A stretch of 64,000 bases of DNA. Source: Nitrososphaerota archaeon. GTDB lineage: Archaea; Thermoproteota; Nitrososphaeria; Nitrososphaerales; Nitrosopumilaceae. Below, one piece after another: positions 47,760-57,145 of this stretch; positions within the stretch are counted from its first letter, which is position 1; every line of letters starts with the position of its first letter. The translations under genes were made by a program, and so were the position numbers. The notes below the pieces were generated by a model, which saw nothing but the letters and a program-made list of their open reading frames with translations, was not told the DNA's origin and made no database searches. The stretch covers positions 1 to 64,000 of the forward strand of contig JAJPKL010000021.1 in the NCBI GenBank assembly GCA_021323705.1, written 5' to 3'.

Positions 47760-49388
47760 TTAGGTTGTCTTTGGATGGAGTCCCAGTTTTTCTCCCAGAA
47801 TATCAAGGGTTTTCTGAACGGCATCGTTTTCCTCGTATCTGTCATACGAGTATCTGTAGGCACTCCCTAGGGACTCGTCATGCTTGGGGGAAGGGGTGTC
47901 ATCCGCAATGGATTCCTTGATTTTTTTCATAACTGTGATGAGGTTATCGTGTACGTTGGAGCCATGTTGCGCAGCTTCTTTTTTTCGCCATGCTAGCTGT
48001 GGAGGAACGCCAATTTCTTGGGCAAGCTTTCTGTGCAGGTACTTTACATGATTGTTTTTTATCTTCAAATCTCCAGGTATTGACATTGCCACATCTATCA
48101 CTTGGGGATCAAGATACGGTACTCGAAGCTCTATACTGTGATACATGGCTATCTTATCTTCTCTTTCTAACGTATCCTTGTAGAGATTTTCAATATCATT
48201 CCAGAGACAATCCCCTAACACATCATCTCCTCTCTCTTTGTAAATTTTTGGATACCAATCATAGCCTGCAAATATCTCATCTGCTCCCTGGCCTGTTAAC
48301 ATTACCCTCATCTGGTCTTTTTTTGCCTCTTTGACTGCAAAAAATACCGGTATTGCTACATCTACTTGCAAGTGGTTGGAAGATTCGATGGCAGAAATAA
48401 TGTTTCCAAGCTCAGACTCTATCTCTCCCTGATTTAATTCGTGTACTACCAACTTGATGCCTAATTCCTTGGAGGATTGTGTTGCAGCAATTATGTCTGA
48501 CGAATTTTTAAAACCTGAAGTATAACAAGTAATGTCACAAAACAAAATCTTTGCAATTTTAGCAATCAAAACACTATCGATGCCGCCGGAAAAAATTATT
48601 CCTACGCTATCTTTCCCATCAATTCTTTTCTTTACTGCATCAAATAGGACTTGCTTGTATCTCTCAAGAGCGTCTCTCTCATCACCTACATCAACAGTAG
48701 GTTTTGTTAGTACGTTGAGTCTTCTTTTTTCAAAAGAGAAATTCTGTACACTTTCATCAAAACTTGTCTTGACAATCTCACCAGGCCTAACTCTCTGAGG
48801 TTCTATTCCAATATCCCACAGTGGTTTTTTCTCGGAGCAAAAGGCAAGATACTTGGAATTTTGTCCAAAATAAAGCTGTTTTATCCCGACAGGGTCTCTT
48901 GTCATTGCCACCATTTTTGTTACATTGTCAAATACCGCAAAGGCATATTCGCCGTCAAGCCTCTTGCAAGTTTGGAGTAAGCTTGTATCAAGGCTTTGGC
49001 TTTTCTTGTGGTTCTCTTCCACAAGGTGGATTATGACTTCGCTGTCTGAATCTGATTCAAAAACATGCCCTGCTCGGATGAGCTCACCTCTGAGTTCCTT
49101 GTAATTCCAAATCTCACCATTGAACGCCAGAACAAATCGTGTATCGCAACTCCACAGTGGCTGTATTCCAGCAGATCCAGTTATCTTTAGCCTAGAATGA
49201 CCAAGGCCTGAGGCACCTTTCAGGCCCTCAGTTTTCAACTCCTCTAGTTGTGGTGCTTTTTTCAGTAAACCATCTACGTAGATTCCACATCCATCAGGTC
49301 CCCTGTGAGATGTCTGTTGCAACATCTGCACCAGAATACTTGCTACCTTCTCTCCATTCTTGTCTAGTAAGCCAGTAATAGAACACAT
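47760..49388 (-). CDS. asnB: Asparagine synthetase B-type amidotransferase
   Basis: 542 residues. Cys2 is the glutaminase nucleophile (MCSITGLLDKNGE), with SHRGPDGCGIYVDG and the glutamine-site FALAFNGEIWNYKELRGEL. The synthetase domain has the PP-loop IFSGGIDSVLIAKIAK near residue 265, MLTGQGADEIFAGYDWYPK, and HSIELRVPYLDPQVIDVAM. All sites look intact. It converts aspartate to asparagine or amidates another acid. It is 9 bp after the GT2 gene and 11 bp before the HAD gene, an operon that need not be plain asparagine synthesis. Confidence 0.93.
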   Translation of the reverse strand: MCSITGLLDKNGEKVASILVQMLQQTSHRGPDGCGIYVDGLLKKAPQLEELKTEGLKGASGLGHSRLKITGSAGIQPLWSCDTRFVLAFNGEIWNYKELRGELIRAGHVFESDSDSEVIIHLVEENHKKSQSLDTSLLQTCKRLDGEYAFAVFDNVTKMVAMTRDPVGIKQLYFGQNSKYLAFCSEKKPLWDIGIEPQRVRPGEIVKTSFDESVQNFSFEKRRLNVLTKPTVDVGDERDALERYKQVLFDAVKKRIDGKDSVGIIFSGGIDSVLIAKIAKILFCDITCYTSGFKNSSDIIAATQSSKELGIKLVVHELNQGEIESELGNIISAIESSNHLQVDVAIPVFFAVKEAKKDQMRVMLTGQGADEIFAGYDWYPKIYKERGDDVLGDCLWNDIENLYKDTLEREDKIAMYHSIELRVPYLDPQVIDVAMSIPGDLKIKNNHVKYLHRKLAQEIGVPPQLAWRKKEAAQHGSNVHDNLITVMKKIKESIADDTPSPKHDESLGSAYRYSYDRYEENDAVQKTLDILGEKLGLHPKTT

Positions 49389-49397
49389 AATCCTAAA

Positions 49398-50114
49398 CTA
49401 GGAGTTGATTATTCCAAGGCTGTTTTCTAGCCGCTTGTACTTGACTGCTCTATCTAGAATCACTCGTGTAACTTCCTTTGCTGTGACGTCCAGATCCTCC
49501 AAGGCGCGCTCGTTATGATCTAGGTACCCAATGTGGACCTCTTCAATCTTTGCGCCCATCTCCACTGCATCGATGAGCATTCCAATCTCAACCCCGTATC
49601 CAGGCTCCCATGTTATTTTTTCAAGAAGATCTCTTTTTATGCCCACCTGACCACTTAGAGGCTGCTCAAACCTTCGAGCAATCTCAGGGAAGAAATGTTC
49701 AAGCAAAGGCTTTGCGGTAAGCAGGGTGACCCTTCCTCCGTTTCTATCAAAAGTAGTTTTGACAAAATCATGCATCTCCTTGAAGGGCTCTATTATTGAC
49801 TCGATTATGCGATGGTTGATGTTTTTATAATCTGCATCGATGAACAAAATTATGTCACCTGTGGCCTTGGAAGCGCCCTCCTTCATGGCATTTCCCTTGC
49901 CTTGATTTTTTGGCAGCGTTATTACCTCTACCTCACATGAATGTGCAATTTCTGATGTGACGTCAACAGAACCGTCATCAACTACAATTATTTCGTCTAC
50001 CTCCTTTCTTTTTTTCACTGCATTGATAACTTTTTCAATATTGTTTTCCTCATTATAGGCTGGAATTACTACTGATACACTGAATTTTTTACGTGCCTCA
50101 ATCATGAAAATCAC
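49398..50114 (-). CDS. GT2 glycosyltransferase, glucosyl-3-phosphoglycerate-synthase-like
   Basis: 238 residues. GT-A fold: VSVVIPAYNEENNIEKVINA, EIIVVDDGSVDVTSEIAHS, LPKNQGKGNAMKEGASKATG, the metal motif DADYKNI near residue 92, and GQVGIKRDLLEKITWEPGYG with IEEVHIGYLDHNERALEDLD in the acceptor half. These last segments recall GpgS-type enzymes that transfer glucose to 3-phosphoglycerate. Dolichol-phosphate transferases are the alternative. First gene of the GT2-AsnB-HAD operon. No membrane helix. Confidence 0.85.
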   Translation of the reverse strand: MIFMIEARKKFSVSVVIPAYNEENNIEKVINAVKKRKEVDEIIVVDDGSVDVTSEIAHSCEVEVITLPKNQGKGNAMKEGASKATGDIILFIDADYKNINHRIIESIIEPFKEMHDFVKTTFDRNGGRVTLLTAKPLLEHFFPEIARRFEQPLSGQVGIKRDLLEKITWEPGYGVEIGMLIDAVEMGAKIEEVHIGYLDHNERALEDLDVTAKEVTRVILDRAVKYKRLENSLGIINS

Positions 50115-50289
50115 TAACTTGACTTTTCAGCAGAGAGAGTATGGTACAGACCGGGAAAGAATTTGTCTGGCAGCTTTATTCGTCTTGATTTGTATGTTCT
50201 GCTTTCTCATTTGGACGAATTACGTCATGATCCGTTTTAAATCTTGTCGTGTTTTGATGAAAAATAAAATTGCTAGTCATCATTGTTAA
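50104..50289 (+). CDS. Possible small single-helix membrane protein
   Basis: 61 residues if the ATG at 50104 is used: a charged start (TFQQREYGTDRERI), one hydrophobic helix (LAALFVLICMFCFLIWTNYV) and a basic tail (RFKSCRVLMKNKIASHH). The first codons overlap the divergent GT2 gene's start. It may be a chance frame; the helix and positive-inside tail are the only support. Confidence 0.3.
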   Translation: MKITNLTFQQREYGTDRERICLAALFVLICMFCFLIWTNYVMIRFKSCRVLMKNKIASHHC

Positions 50290-50357
50290 GTGTTTCTAAA
50301 AAAATAAAAACGATAAAAAAATTCGCAACAAGATAAATACAATAAAACCAAAAACAT

Positions 50358-51149
50358 GTGATGGAATCTCTGCATAACTCACAGGCAGAAAAAATTTCTA
50401 AGAATACTGAAACCGCATACACGTTATACGGCATATACAAAGTAAAGGACCGTGCCACATTCTATCTTCCAAACAATACAATTGTATTGGAGAGGGCTAC
50501 TGATGACAAATTTACGTATAGACGAACGAACCAAAATGGGACTGTAGAGAAATTGCTGTCGATTAGGACTCAGGACCTCGAAATGGAATTTGTGCCAACT
50601 TTGCCAATCTACGTTCCGTCATACAAAACCGATTTTGTATTTCTGAGGCTTTCAAAACCTGTATTTGTGAGCAGAAATTCCAAGACGGAGGTTTTTGTTT
50701 CAATGCCAATAGAGATGGGATTATTTTTTACTGGAAATGAGATGAGGGAATACTTTGATGTCTTTGCATGCGAACCGTCCAGTTCAAGATATGCGCTGTA
50801 TGGCGACCCTGACAAAGGCAAACTTTGCAAGTTTGCTACAGTCATGCCACTGGCTCAGGAGGAAATGGCGCGCCCTTACTTTGAGGGAAGACTGCGTGTA
50901 AAAATCCAGAACGAACTTGACACTGGCATATCAATAGGCAAGATAGTCTTCCCTGTAAGGGATCACGAGATACATTACAGATATGCTGATGCTGCCTATG
51001 ACGATTTGAATCTTATAGTGAAGGAAAGACTGGGGGTGCAAATTGCAGAGGTTGTACAAAGCGGCAATATGCCGCAAGGATGGTCAACATCTCCCCGTAC
51101 AATGAAAAAAACTGACATAAAATTTACGATGGAGATGGGGTTTGACTGA
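50358..51149 (+). CDS. DUF432 protein linked to MscS
   Basis: 263 residues. Soluble, beta-rich: YGIYKVKDRATFYLPNNTIV, VFLRLSKPVFVSRNSKTEVF, MPIEMGLFFTGNEMREYFDV and SRYALYGDPDKGKLCKFATV. This matches DUF432, a mostly archaeal family of about 250 residues. It overlaps the mechanosensitive-channel gene by 8 bp, so the products act together. It may modulate channel gating or the response to osmotic shock; that is inference from linkage. DUF432 next to MscS is a pattern I recall from archaea. Confidence 0.85.
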   Translation: MMESLHNSQAEKISKNTETAYTLYGIYKVKDRATFYLPNNTIVLERATDDKFTYRRTNQNGTVEKLLSIRTQDLEMEFVPTLPIYVPSYKTDFVFLRLSKPVFVSRNSKTEVFVSMPIEMGLFFTGNEMREYFDVFACEPSSSRYALYGDPDKGKLCKFATVMPLAQEEMARPYFEGRLRVKIQNELDTGISIGKIVFPVRDHEIHYRYADAAYDDLNLIVKERLGVQIAEVVQSGNMPQGWSTSPRTMKKTDIKFTMEMGFD

Positions 51150-51966
51150 CATCATAACCGGTGACACAATAAACATTTTTGGTCACCACATTTCCATTGA
51201 CTCGATAATAATTGGCATAGCCATCATGGCAGCAGGAGTAGTATTAGCAAAGATAGCAAGCGTCCTTTTCAAAAAATATTTTGGTCCACATTTTGAAGAA
51301 AATACCTCGAAGAACATTGGGAAAGGAATCTACTATGGTATCATAATAATAACCCTGCTTGCTGTGACAACTAGCCAGGGGATAGATCTTAGCGGCCTGA
51401 TGGTGGCGGGAGGAATTTTTGGCATAGTCATTGGGTTTGCTACCCAGTCAGTGGTGGCAAACCTAGTATCTGGCATATTCCTGATGTTTGACAAGCCTGC
51501 AAAGGCCGGCGATGTAATAGAAATTCCTGCTAGCAACACGACAGGAGTGTTGTTGGACATTGCTATATTTTCTACAAGACTCAGACTGTTTGATGGTACC
51601 ATAATGAGGATCCCAAACGACAAGATCTTTACAACAAATATCCATAACTATTCAAGACTTGCAGCAAGAAGAGCTGACTTTGCTGTTGGAATTGCATACA
51701 AGGAGAACATTGGCAAAGCAGTATCTGAAATAAAAAAAGCAATATCTGAGATGCCGTATGTCTTGGTCGAGCCGGAACCTATGGTCTGGACCGAACAGCT
51801 TGGCGAATCGAGTGTCAATCTTCGAATATATGTTTGGTATCCTGGGGATTCGTTTATGGAGGTGGTACCGACACTTCCCAAAGTAGTAAAAGAAGCTCTT
51901 GACAAGGCAGGCATTGAAATACCATTCCCACAGAGGACTATATGGTACAGACAGTTGCCCACTTGA
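51142..51966 (+). CDS. mscS: MscS-family mechanosensitive channel
   Basis: 274 residues from a TTG at 51142 that overlaps the DUF432 stop. Three helices; the pore-lining helix reads GLMVAGGIFGIVIGFATQSV and VVANLVSGIFLMFDKPAKAG, with VGDVIEI-like entry AGDVIEIPASNTTGVLLDIA into the beta domain, and MRIPNDKIFTTNIHNYSR. A typical MscS core length. It releases solutes on hypo-osmotic shock. With the nearby antiporter and osmolyte-like genes it supports an osmotic-homeostasis neighbourhood. Confidence 0.93.
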   Translation: MTDIITGDTINIFGHHISIDSIIIGIAIMAAGVVLAKIASVLFKKYFGPHFEENTSKNIGKGIYYGIIIITLLAVTTSQGIDLSGLMVAGGIFGIVIGFATQSVVANLVSGIFLMFDKPAKAGDVIEIPASNTTGVLLDIAIFSTRLRLFDGTIMRIPNDKIFTTNIHNYSRLAARRADFAVGIAYKENIGKAVSEIKKAISEMPYVLVEPEPMVWTEQLGESSVNLRIYVWYPGDSFMEVVPTLPKVVKEALDKAGIEIPFPQRTIWYRQLPT

Positions 51967-52075
51967 TGCATGGAAACAAAATTAAACAAGCCGAATCATA
52001 CAAATGTTCCTTGCTTGAATTAATAATTTTTCTAACCACGGATGCAAATGACTTCATTAATTCAGAGTCCTGCTC

Positions 52076-52558
52076 TTAAACTGAATTCGATTCTTGATGA
52101 TAAATGGAGGTGATGTACTTGACATGCTGAAAATAGTAGATGCTACCAATCGAATAACTAAATCCTCCCGGGATTGGAATGTTTCGCACTGCCTCGTGGT
52201 GTACCATCCTATACCCCTCCTTTGTCAGCCTGTCCACTGTTTCAAAGAATTCCTCATTGCCTCCCAACTTGCGTAAAACCAGCGCGATTGCATCAGTTTT
52301 TAAAAAGACCAAGTCTTTGTGCTGGAAGATCTTTTTTATGAACTGCGCCTCGCTCTTTATGTTGAGGTTGACCCCGGTCAGTTCTTTTACTTTGTCAAGC
52401 TGCTCCTGACTGAGTTCCTTTATGTCATCAAAACCCTCAGTTAGCGAGTCTTTTACAGCCTCTGCCTTTTCCTTTATTGCTACAGTCTTCTTGAGATGCT
52501 TTCCTACGTTTTTCAGGTTTTGAACAAATTCGTTGTCTGACTCTGGTTCATCTGGCAT
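52076..52558 (-). CDS. Soluble helical protein of unknown function
   Basis: 160 residues from the ATG at 52558; in-frame codons up to 52624 read as non-coding. A coiled-coil-prone N-terminus (LKNVGKHLKKTVAIKEKAEA), then DDIKELSQEQLDKVKELTGV, and a C-terminal domain (FLKTDAIALVLRKLGGNEEF; KEGYRMVHHEAVRNIPIPGG). No signal peptide. Not recognised. Between MscS and the antiporter genes. Confidence 0.7.
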   Translation of the reverse strand: MPDEPESDNEFVQNLKNVGKHLKKTVAIKEKAEAVKDSLTEGFDDIKELSQEQLDKVKELTGVNLNIKSEAQFIKKIFQHKDLVFLKTDAIALVLRKLGGNEEFFETVDRLTKEGYRMVHHEAVRNIPIPGGFSYSIGSIYYFQHVKYITSIYHQESNSV

Positions 52559-52657
52559 GGAATTTGATTGTCTTTCTTTCTTAAATATTGTTTTGTCATA
52601 AATAAAATCATCAATGAAAAACATCCAATATGGATTCTAATTGTATGGACTCAAGCC

Positions 52658-54016
52658 TTAACTTACTACTTCCGCATTCTTCTTCTTTGAAATTTTTCCA
52701 ATGTCTATTGTTGTGATTATTACGGTACCAATTATGACAATAAAGGCAATCTCGGCGTAGACCTTTGCGTAAGGGACTGCAAATGACAGGGCAAAGGTGG
52801 CAAGAACTGCAGCTGCAAGACCCCTTGGTATCATGGCCCTTACCACTTTTCTGTCAAACTCGGGAAATCTTGAGGAAAGGAGGATCTTTGCAATCATTCT
52901 CCTTGACAGGTAGAGTGCAAGTGTGATTATGATTCCAACTATCAAGTATCTCAGCTGACCGAATTCTGCAACCAGTCCTACAAATACAAAGAAAAATGAT
53001 CTAACAAGAAACGTTACCTCATCATGAAATGTGTCTTCCATCGAGATATCTGGCATGTCAAATCTGAGATATCTTGATAATGTCTTTCTGTTCCCAAGCA
53101 CCAAGCCGAAGATAAGCGCAGTCAAGGCTCCTGATTCACCGAGAGACTTTGCAAAGAAAAAGAGCACAAACAGTATGGCAAGTGTAAGCATGTATGCGTG
53201 TTTTATGTTCGATATCTTTGAGAAGCCGTAGAGCCACGGTATTCCGATGCCCAGACCCAGTCCGAATCCAACAGCTACCTCCCTACCAAAATCCAGACCC
53301 AGCATGTGGAAACTGAAGGTCCCCGATGCTATTACATCAAACAACAAGAACGCCCCAATTGTTGCCATAATGTCGGTCATGGCAGACTCTAGGATCAAAA
53401 TTGATCTTGTCTCTTCAGTGACTGGTAGCCTCTTTACAATAGCAAACACAACTATCGGGCTTATTCCTCCCAAGATGGCACCTAGCAGTAGTGCGCTTAT
53501 CCATTGCCATCCAAACGCAAAAACGGCAAGAGATGAAACAACTGCAAGCGTTGCTGCAAAACTTAGTACTGCTATCAAAATCGAGTAATGGGCAGTCCTC
53601 ACCACAGTTCTAATATCGAGGTTGAGCCCACCGTCAAACATTATGATGATGAGTGCAAGCGAGGAAAAATAGGGAATAATTTTGATAACCGTGGAGGTAT
53701 CGACAACCCCAAGTATCGGGCCTAGGGCAAACCCGACTACTGTGAGGAAAAGAACCTCCGGAATTCCAGTCTTTCTGAAAAATGCCTCCCCTGCCACACC
53801 CACGAAAATTATGACTCCTATGGACAAGAGAATTATCTGGGCGGAAGCAAGGTTGGTACCATGAAACACGGACTGGGCAAGAACCTGGTTTAGTTTTGAG
53901 ATCTCTGACGTAATTACATTGGAATGCATGACATTGTTTACCTGCTCTGAGAGGTTCGTGGTTCCGCCCACAGTTCTTACATATTCGGTTAGGTTTTGAA
54001 GATCCATTTCATTCAA
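52658..54016 (-). CDS. NhaP/CPA-type Na+(K+)/H+ antiporter
   Basis: 452 residues, about 12-13 helices after a 55-residue N-terminal extension. GIPEVLFLTVVGFALGPILG, GGISPIVVFAIVKRLPVTEE, and ILESAMTDIMATIGAFLLFD, where D215 after T214 is the ion-binding Asp of the CPA fold; MIPRGLAAAVLATFALSFAV is the usual second-half helix. It exchanges cytoplasmic Na+ or K+ for H+ and serves pH and salt homeostasis. It is homologous to 7799-9019, which has Ser at the equivalent Asp. Its own promoter. Confidence 0.92.
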   Translation of the reverse strand: MNEMDLQNLTEYVRTVGGTTNLSEQVNNVMHSNVITSEISKLNQVLAQSVFHGTNLASAQIILLSIGVIIFVGVAGEAFFRKTGIPEVLFLTVVGFALGPILGVVDTSTVIKIIPYFSSLALIIIMFDGGLNLDIRTVVRTAHYSILIAVLSFAATLAVVSSLAVFAFGWQWISALLLGAILGGISPIVVFAIVKRLPVTEETRSILILESAMTDIMATIGAFLLFDVIASGTFSFHMLGLDFGREVAVGFGLGLGIGIPWLYGFSKISNIKHAYMLTLAILFVLFFFAKSLGESGALTALIFGLVLGNRKTLSRYLRFDMPDISMEDTFHDEVTFLVRSFFFVFVGLVAEFGQLRYLIVGIIITLALYLSRRMIAKILLSSRFPEFDRKVVRAMIPRGLAAAVLATFALSFAVPYAKVYAEIAFIVIIGTVIITTIDIGKISKKKNAEVVS

Positions 54017-54209
54017 TCACAAATTTTAAGATGTGTCAAGATTGTTGCTGAAAAGACTCGCTACTATGAAGCGTTTTCTTCTTGTCACATGTAAAATTAT
54101 TTTTAGAATTTTTATTTACCGTCATCATATTTATTTCGTTCTCATCAAACTCTCATCTTTTTTATTTTTTTTGGGCAACACTTAACAATGATGAATTATT
54201 ATCTTTTAC

Positions 54210-55613
54210 ATGAGAATCCAAAGATCAAGCTATCAGTGGAGCGAATTTGATTCTCCTCCCTACAAATCATATACTCTGTCAAACTTTAGAGAAATTCCTC
54301 AGATACGAAATTTGTCCAAACAATTACAATTTGAGATGGAAGTTGTTGCAAATATCTTTCCGTTCAAGGCAAACAACTATGTTGTTGAACAATTAATTGA
54401 CTGGAAAAAGGTTCCAAATGATCCCATGTTTATTCTCACGTTTCCCCAAAAGGGAATGCTCCAACCTAGACACTTCAACAAGATGGCAAGCGCGCTCAGA
54501 AAAGGCATAGATAAAAAAGAGATACAAAAGATTGCAAACAAAATCCGCCTGCATCTCAATCCTCATCCTGCCGGTCAAATGGAACATAATATCCCAAAAC
54601 TAAAAGATGGTACAAAACTGTACGGAATGCAGCACAAGTATAAAGAGACAGTTCTCTTCTTTCCAAGCCAAGGTCAAACATGTCATGCATATTGCAGCTT
54701 CTGTTTTAGATGGCCGCAGTTTGTTGGAATGAACGAACTAAAGTTTGCCATGCATGAGACAGAACTGCTAGTTCAATATCTCAGGGAACATCCAGAGGTG
54801 ACTGATATCTTGTTTACCGGAGGAGATCCTTTAATTATGAAGACTAGACTCCTTTCAGGATATCTAAATTCATTGGTTGAAGCCAAGCTGCCAAACCTAA
54901 AGACAATACGGATAGGTACAAAGACGCTCTCCTATTGGCCGTACAGGTTTGTCTCTGATGATGACGCAGATGAGTTGCTTGAGCTATTTGAGAAGGTTTC
55001 TGCAGCAGATATTCACCTTGCAATAATGGCTCATTTTAACCACCCTGCAGAACTATCAACAGACGCTATAAAACAGGCAGTTACAAGAATAAGGAAGAAG
55101 ACAGGTGCTCAAATACGCACGCAATCTCCCATCCTCAAACACATCAACGACGACCCTAAGATCTGGGCAGAGATGTGGCAAAAACAGGTATCGCTTGGAT
55201 TAATTCCGTATTACATGTTTATAGTAAGAGATACAGGGGCACAACACTACTTTGGTGTGCCGCTTGTGCGCTCCCAGAAAATATTCCGTGAGGCATATCA
55301 AATGGTCAGTGGGTTGGCAAGAACCGTTCGCGGACCAAGCATGTCAGCTACCCCAGGCAAGATCCAGGCGCTTGGCACCACAAAGGTTGGACGTGTCAGG
55401 GCAATAGTGATGAGATTTCTACAAGGCCGAAATCCACAATGGGTACAAAGGCCGTTTCTTGCCAAGTATGACGGGGGTGCAATATGGATAGACGGCCTCA
55501 AACCATTTGAGGGGGAAAAATTCTTCTTTGAAAAAGAACTGGAGCAGTTGCTAAGAAAGGACGACTCATCCGCAGGCAATGAGACAAGCTCTGCTGGTGG
55601 CGGACCTCCATAG
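54210..55613 (+). CDS. KamA-family radical SAM aminomutase-like protein
   Basis: 467 residues. Radical SAM cluster motif C158-HAY-C162-SF-C165 and GGDPLIM; LKTIRIGTKTLSYWPYRF and HLAIMAHFNHPAELSTDAIK follow the lysine 2,3-aminomutase pattern, and SATPGKIQALG contains the presumed PLP lysine (PGK). In clostridial LAM two Asp residues bind the lysine side chain; by eye the first is retained (IVRDTGAQ) but the second is Ala in SATPGK, so lysine is an unlikely substrate. It is 15 bp before glnA. It could make beta-glutamate or another beta-amino acid (inference). Confidence 0.85.
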   Translation: MRIQRSSYQWSEFDSPPYKSYTLSNFREIPQIRNLSKQLQFEMEVVANIFPFKANNYVVEQLIDWKKVPNDPMFILTFPQKGMLQPRHFNKMASALRKGIDKKEIQKIANKIRLHLNPHPAGQMEHNIPKLKDGTKLYGMQHKYKETVLFFPSQGQTCHAYCSFCFRWPQFVGMNELKFAMHETELLVQYLREHPEVTDILFTGGDPLIMKTRLLSGYLNSLVEAKLPNLKTIRIGTKTLSYWPYRFVSDDDADELLELFEKVSAADIHLAIMAHFNHPAELSTDAIKQAVTRIRKKTGAQIRTQSPILKHINDDPKIWAEMWQKQVSLGLIPYYMFIVRDTGAQHYFGVPLVRSQKIFREAYQMVSGLARTVRGPSMSATPGKIQALGTTKVGRVRAIVMRFLQGRNPQWVQRPFLAKYDGGAIWIDGLKPFEGEKFFFEKELEQLLRKDDSSAGNETSSAGGGPP

Positions 55614-55628
55614 ACACACTTCGGGAAA

Positions 55629-57089
55629 ATGACAGATCAGAACTACGACATAGTGAAGAAAATCAAGGAACAACAAATTGATTTTGTTGAGTTTTGGTTT
55701 GTAGATGTTTTTGGAGAATTGCACAGCCTAGGGGTTCCATCTTACTCCCTAAACGAACATAACTTGAGAAATGGACTAGACAAGCTTGACTCTAGTTCCA
55801 TTCGAGGGTTTGGGTCCGTCAACGAATCTGACATTTCTTTGATACCGGACACTTCTACGTTTAAGATTCTGCCGCCTGACTATGATGATACAAATAATAG
55901 AAAAAACGCAAGAATGTTTGTAAACCTATACCATAGTGAAAGTGAACCGGATGGAACTCACAGAAGATATGAAAGGGATTCACGCGGAATATGTCTCAAG
56001 GCTGCAGAAGAGGTAGGAAAATTAGGACTGACAGCACTATGGGGGCCAGAAATAGAATTCTTTGTCTTTGATGAAATCTACACATCAAACCCTGAGGCAA
56101 CTGGTAGTCAGGAATTTAACAAATCTGGTTACAAAATAGAATCCGAGGGTTTCTTTCAATCTGGAAATGCCGTCTCAAGTCCACGGCTCAAATCTGGATA
56201 TTACAAGGCACCTCCACTTGATACTCTCAACAATTTAAGAAAGGACATTTGCGAGAAACTGTATCGATATTTTGATATCAAAATAGAGGCACATCACCAT
56301 GAGGTTGCAACTGCAGGGCAATGCGAGATTAACATAGAATATGGTGAAACAATATCTGTTGCAGACAATGTAGTCACAATAAAGAATCTGGCCAAAGTTG
56401 TAGCAAAAGGACGGAACAAGATTGCTACCTTCATGCCAAAGCCAATCTATGGAGACAATGCATCTGCAATGCATATGCACCAAAGTCTTTGGACCAGTGA
56501 TGAGCGCAACGCAATGTACGATCCAAACGAGACAAAAGCTGGACTGAGCCAACTTGCAAGGTACTATATCGGAGGAATACTTGATCACATTGAATCTCTA
56601 TGCGCCATATCGAATCCCGCCACAAACTCTTACAAGAGACTAGTACCTGGCTATGAAGCTCCGATTTATGGGTGCTGGGGAGTTGGAAACAGGTCTACTG
56701 CAATAAGGATACCTCGTACAGATAAAAACAACGAAAAGCGGAAGAGGTTAGAATACCGAGTGCCTGACTCTGCGGCAAATATCTACTTGCTTGAAGCTGC
56801 GTTGATGATGGCAGGATTGGATGGAATAAAGAACAAGAAAGAGCCAGGAGATCCAATTGATGAAAACGTATACAAACTAACTCCTGAACAAAAAAGAAAA
56901 CTCATGATAAAAACTCTACCTGCTACACTAAAAGAGGCACTAGACGCATTCCAGAGCGACAATAAATTTCTCCAAGGAACCTTCTCAAAAGACTTTCTTG
57001 ATTCTTACATTTCACTAAAATATGATGAATATGAGGAATTTGTTCAAACGCCAACCACGTGGGAGATACTAACCTATTTGAATGTCTGA
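55629..57089 (+). CDS. glnA: Glutamine synthetase
   Basis: 486 residues, GS type I. N-terminal half FWFVDVFGELHSLGVPSYSL and SSIRGFGSVNESDISLIPDT; catalytic region LWGPEIEFFVFDEIY, HHEVATAGQCEINIEYGE, PIYGDNASAMHMHQSLW, NPATNSYKRLVPGYEAPIYG, STAIRIPR and RKRLEYRVPDSAANIYLLEA. These form the metal and ammonium sites. It assimilates ammonia into glutamine. Linked to the KamA-like gene (15 bp gap), so it may also act on beta-glutamate. No adenylylation gene is near. Confidence 0.95.
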   Translation: MTDQNYDIVKKIKEQQIDFVEFWFVDVFGELHSLGVPSYSLNEHNLRNGLDKLDSSSIRGFGSVNESDISLIPDTSTFKILPPDYDDTNNRKNARMFVNLYHSESEPDGTHRRYERDSRGICLKAAEEVGKLGLTALWGPEIEFFVFDEIYTSNPEATGSQEFNKSGYKIESEGFFQSGNAVSSPRLKSGYYKAPPLDTLNNLRKDICEKLYRYFDIKIEAHHHEVATAGQCEINIEYGETISVADNVVTIKNLAKVVAKGRNKIATFMPKPIYGDNASAMHMHQSLWTSDERNAMYDPNETKAGLSQLARYYIGGILDHIESLCAISNPATNSYKRLVPGYEAPIYGCWGVGNRSTAIRIPRTDKNNEKRKRLEYRVPDSAANIYLLEAALMMAGLDGIKNKKEPGDPIDENVYKLTPEQKRKLMIKTLPATLKEALDAFQSDNKFLQGTFSKDFLDSYISLKYDEYEEFVQTPTTWEILTYLNV

Positions 57090-57145
57090 TGCTTCAAAAC
57101 TTTTGCATTTGTTATATTTTGCAAGTTATGTTATTTTGAATAATC

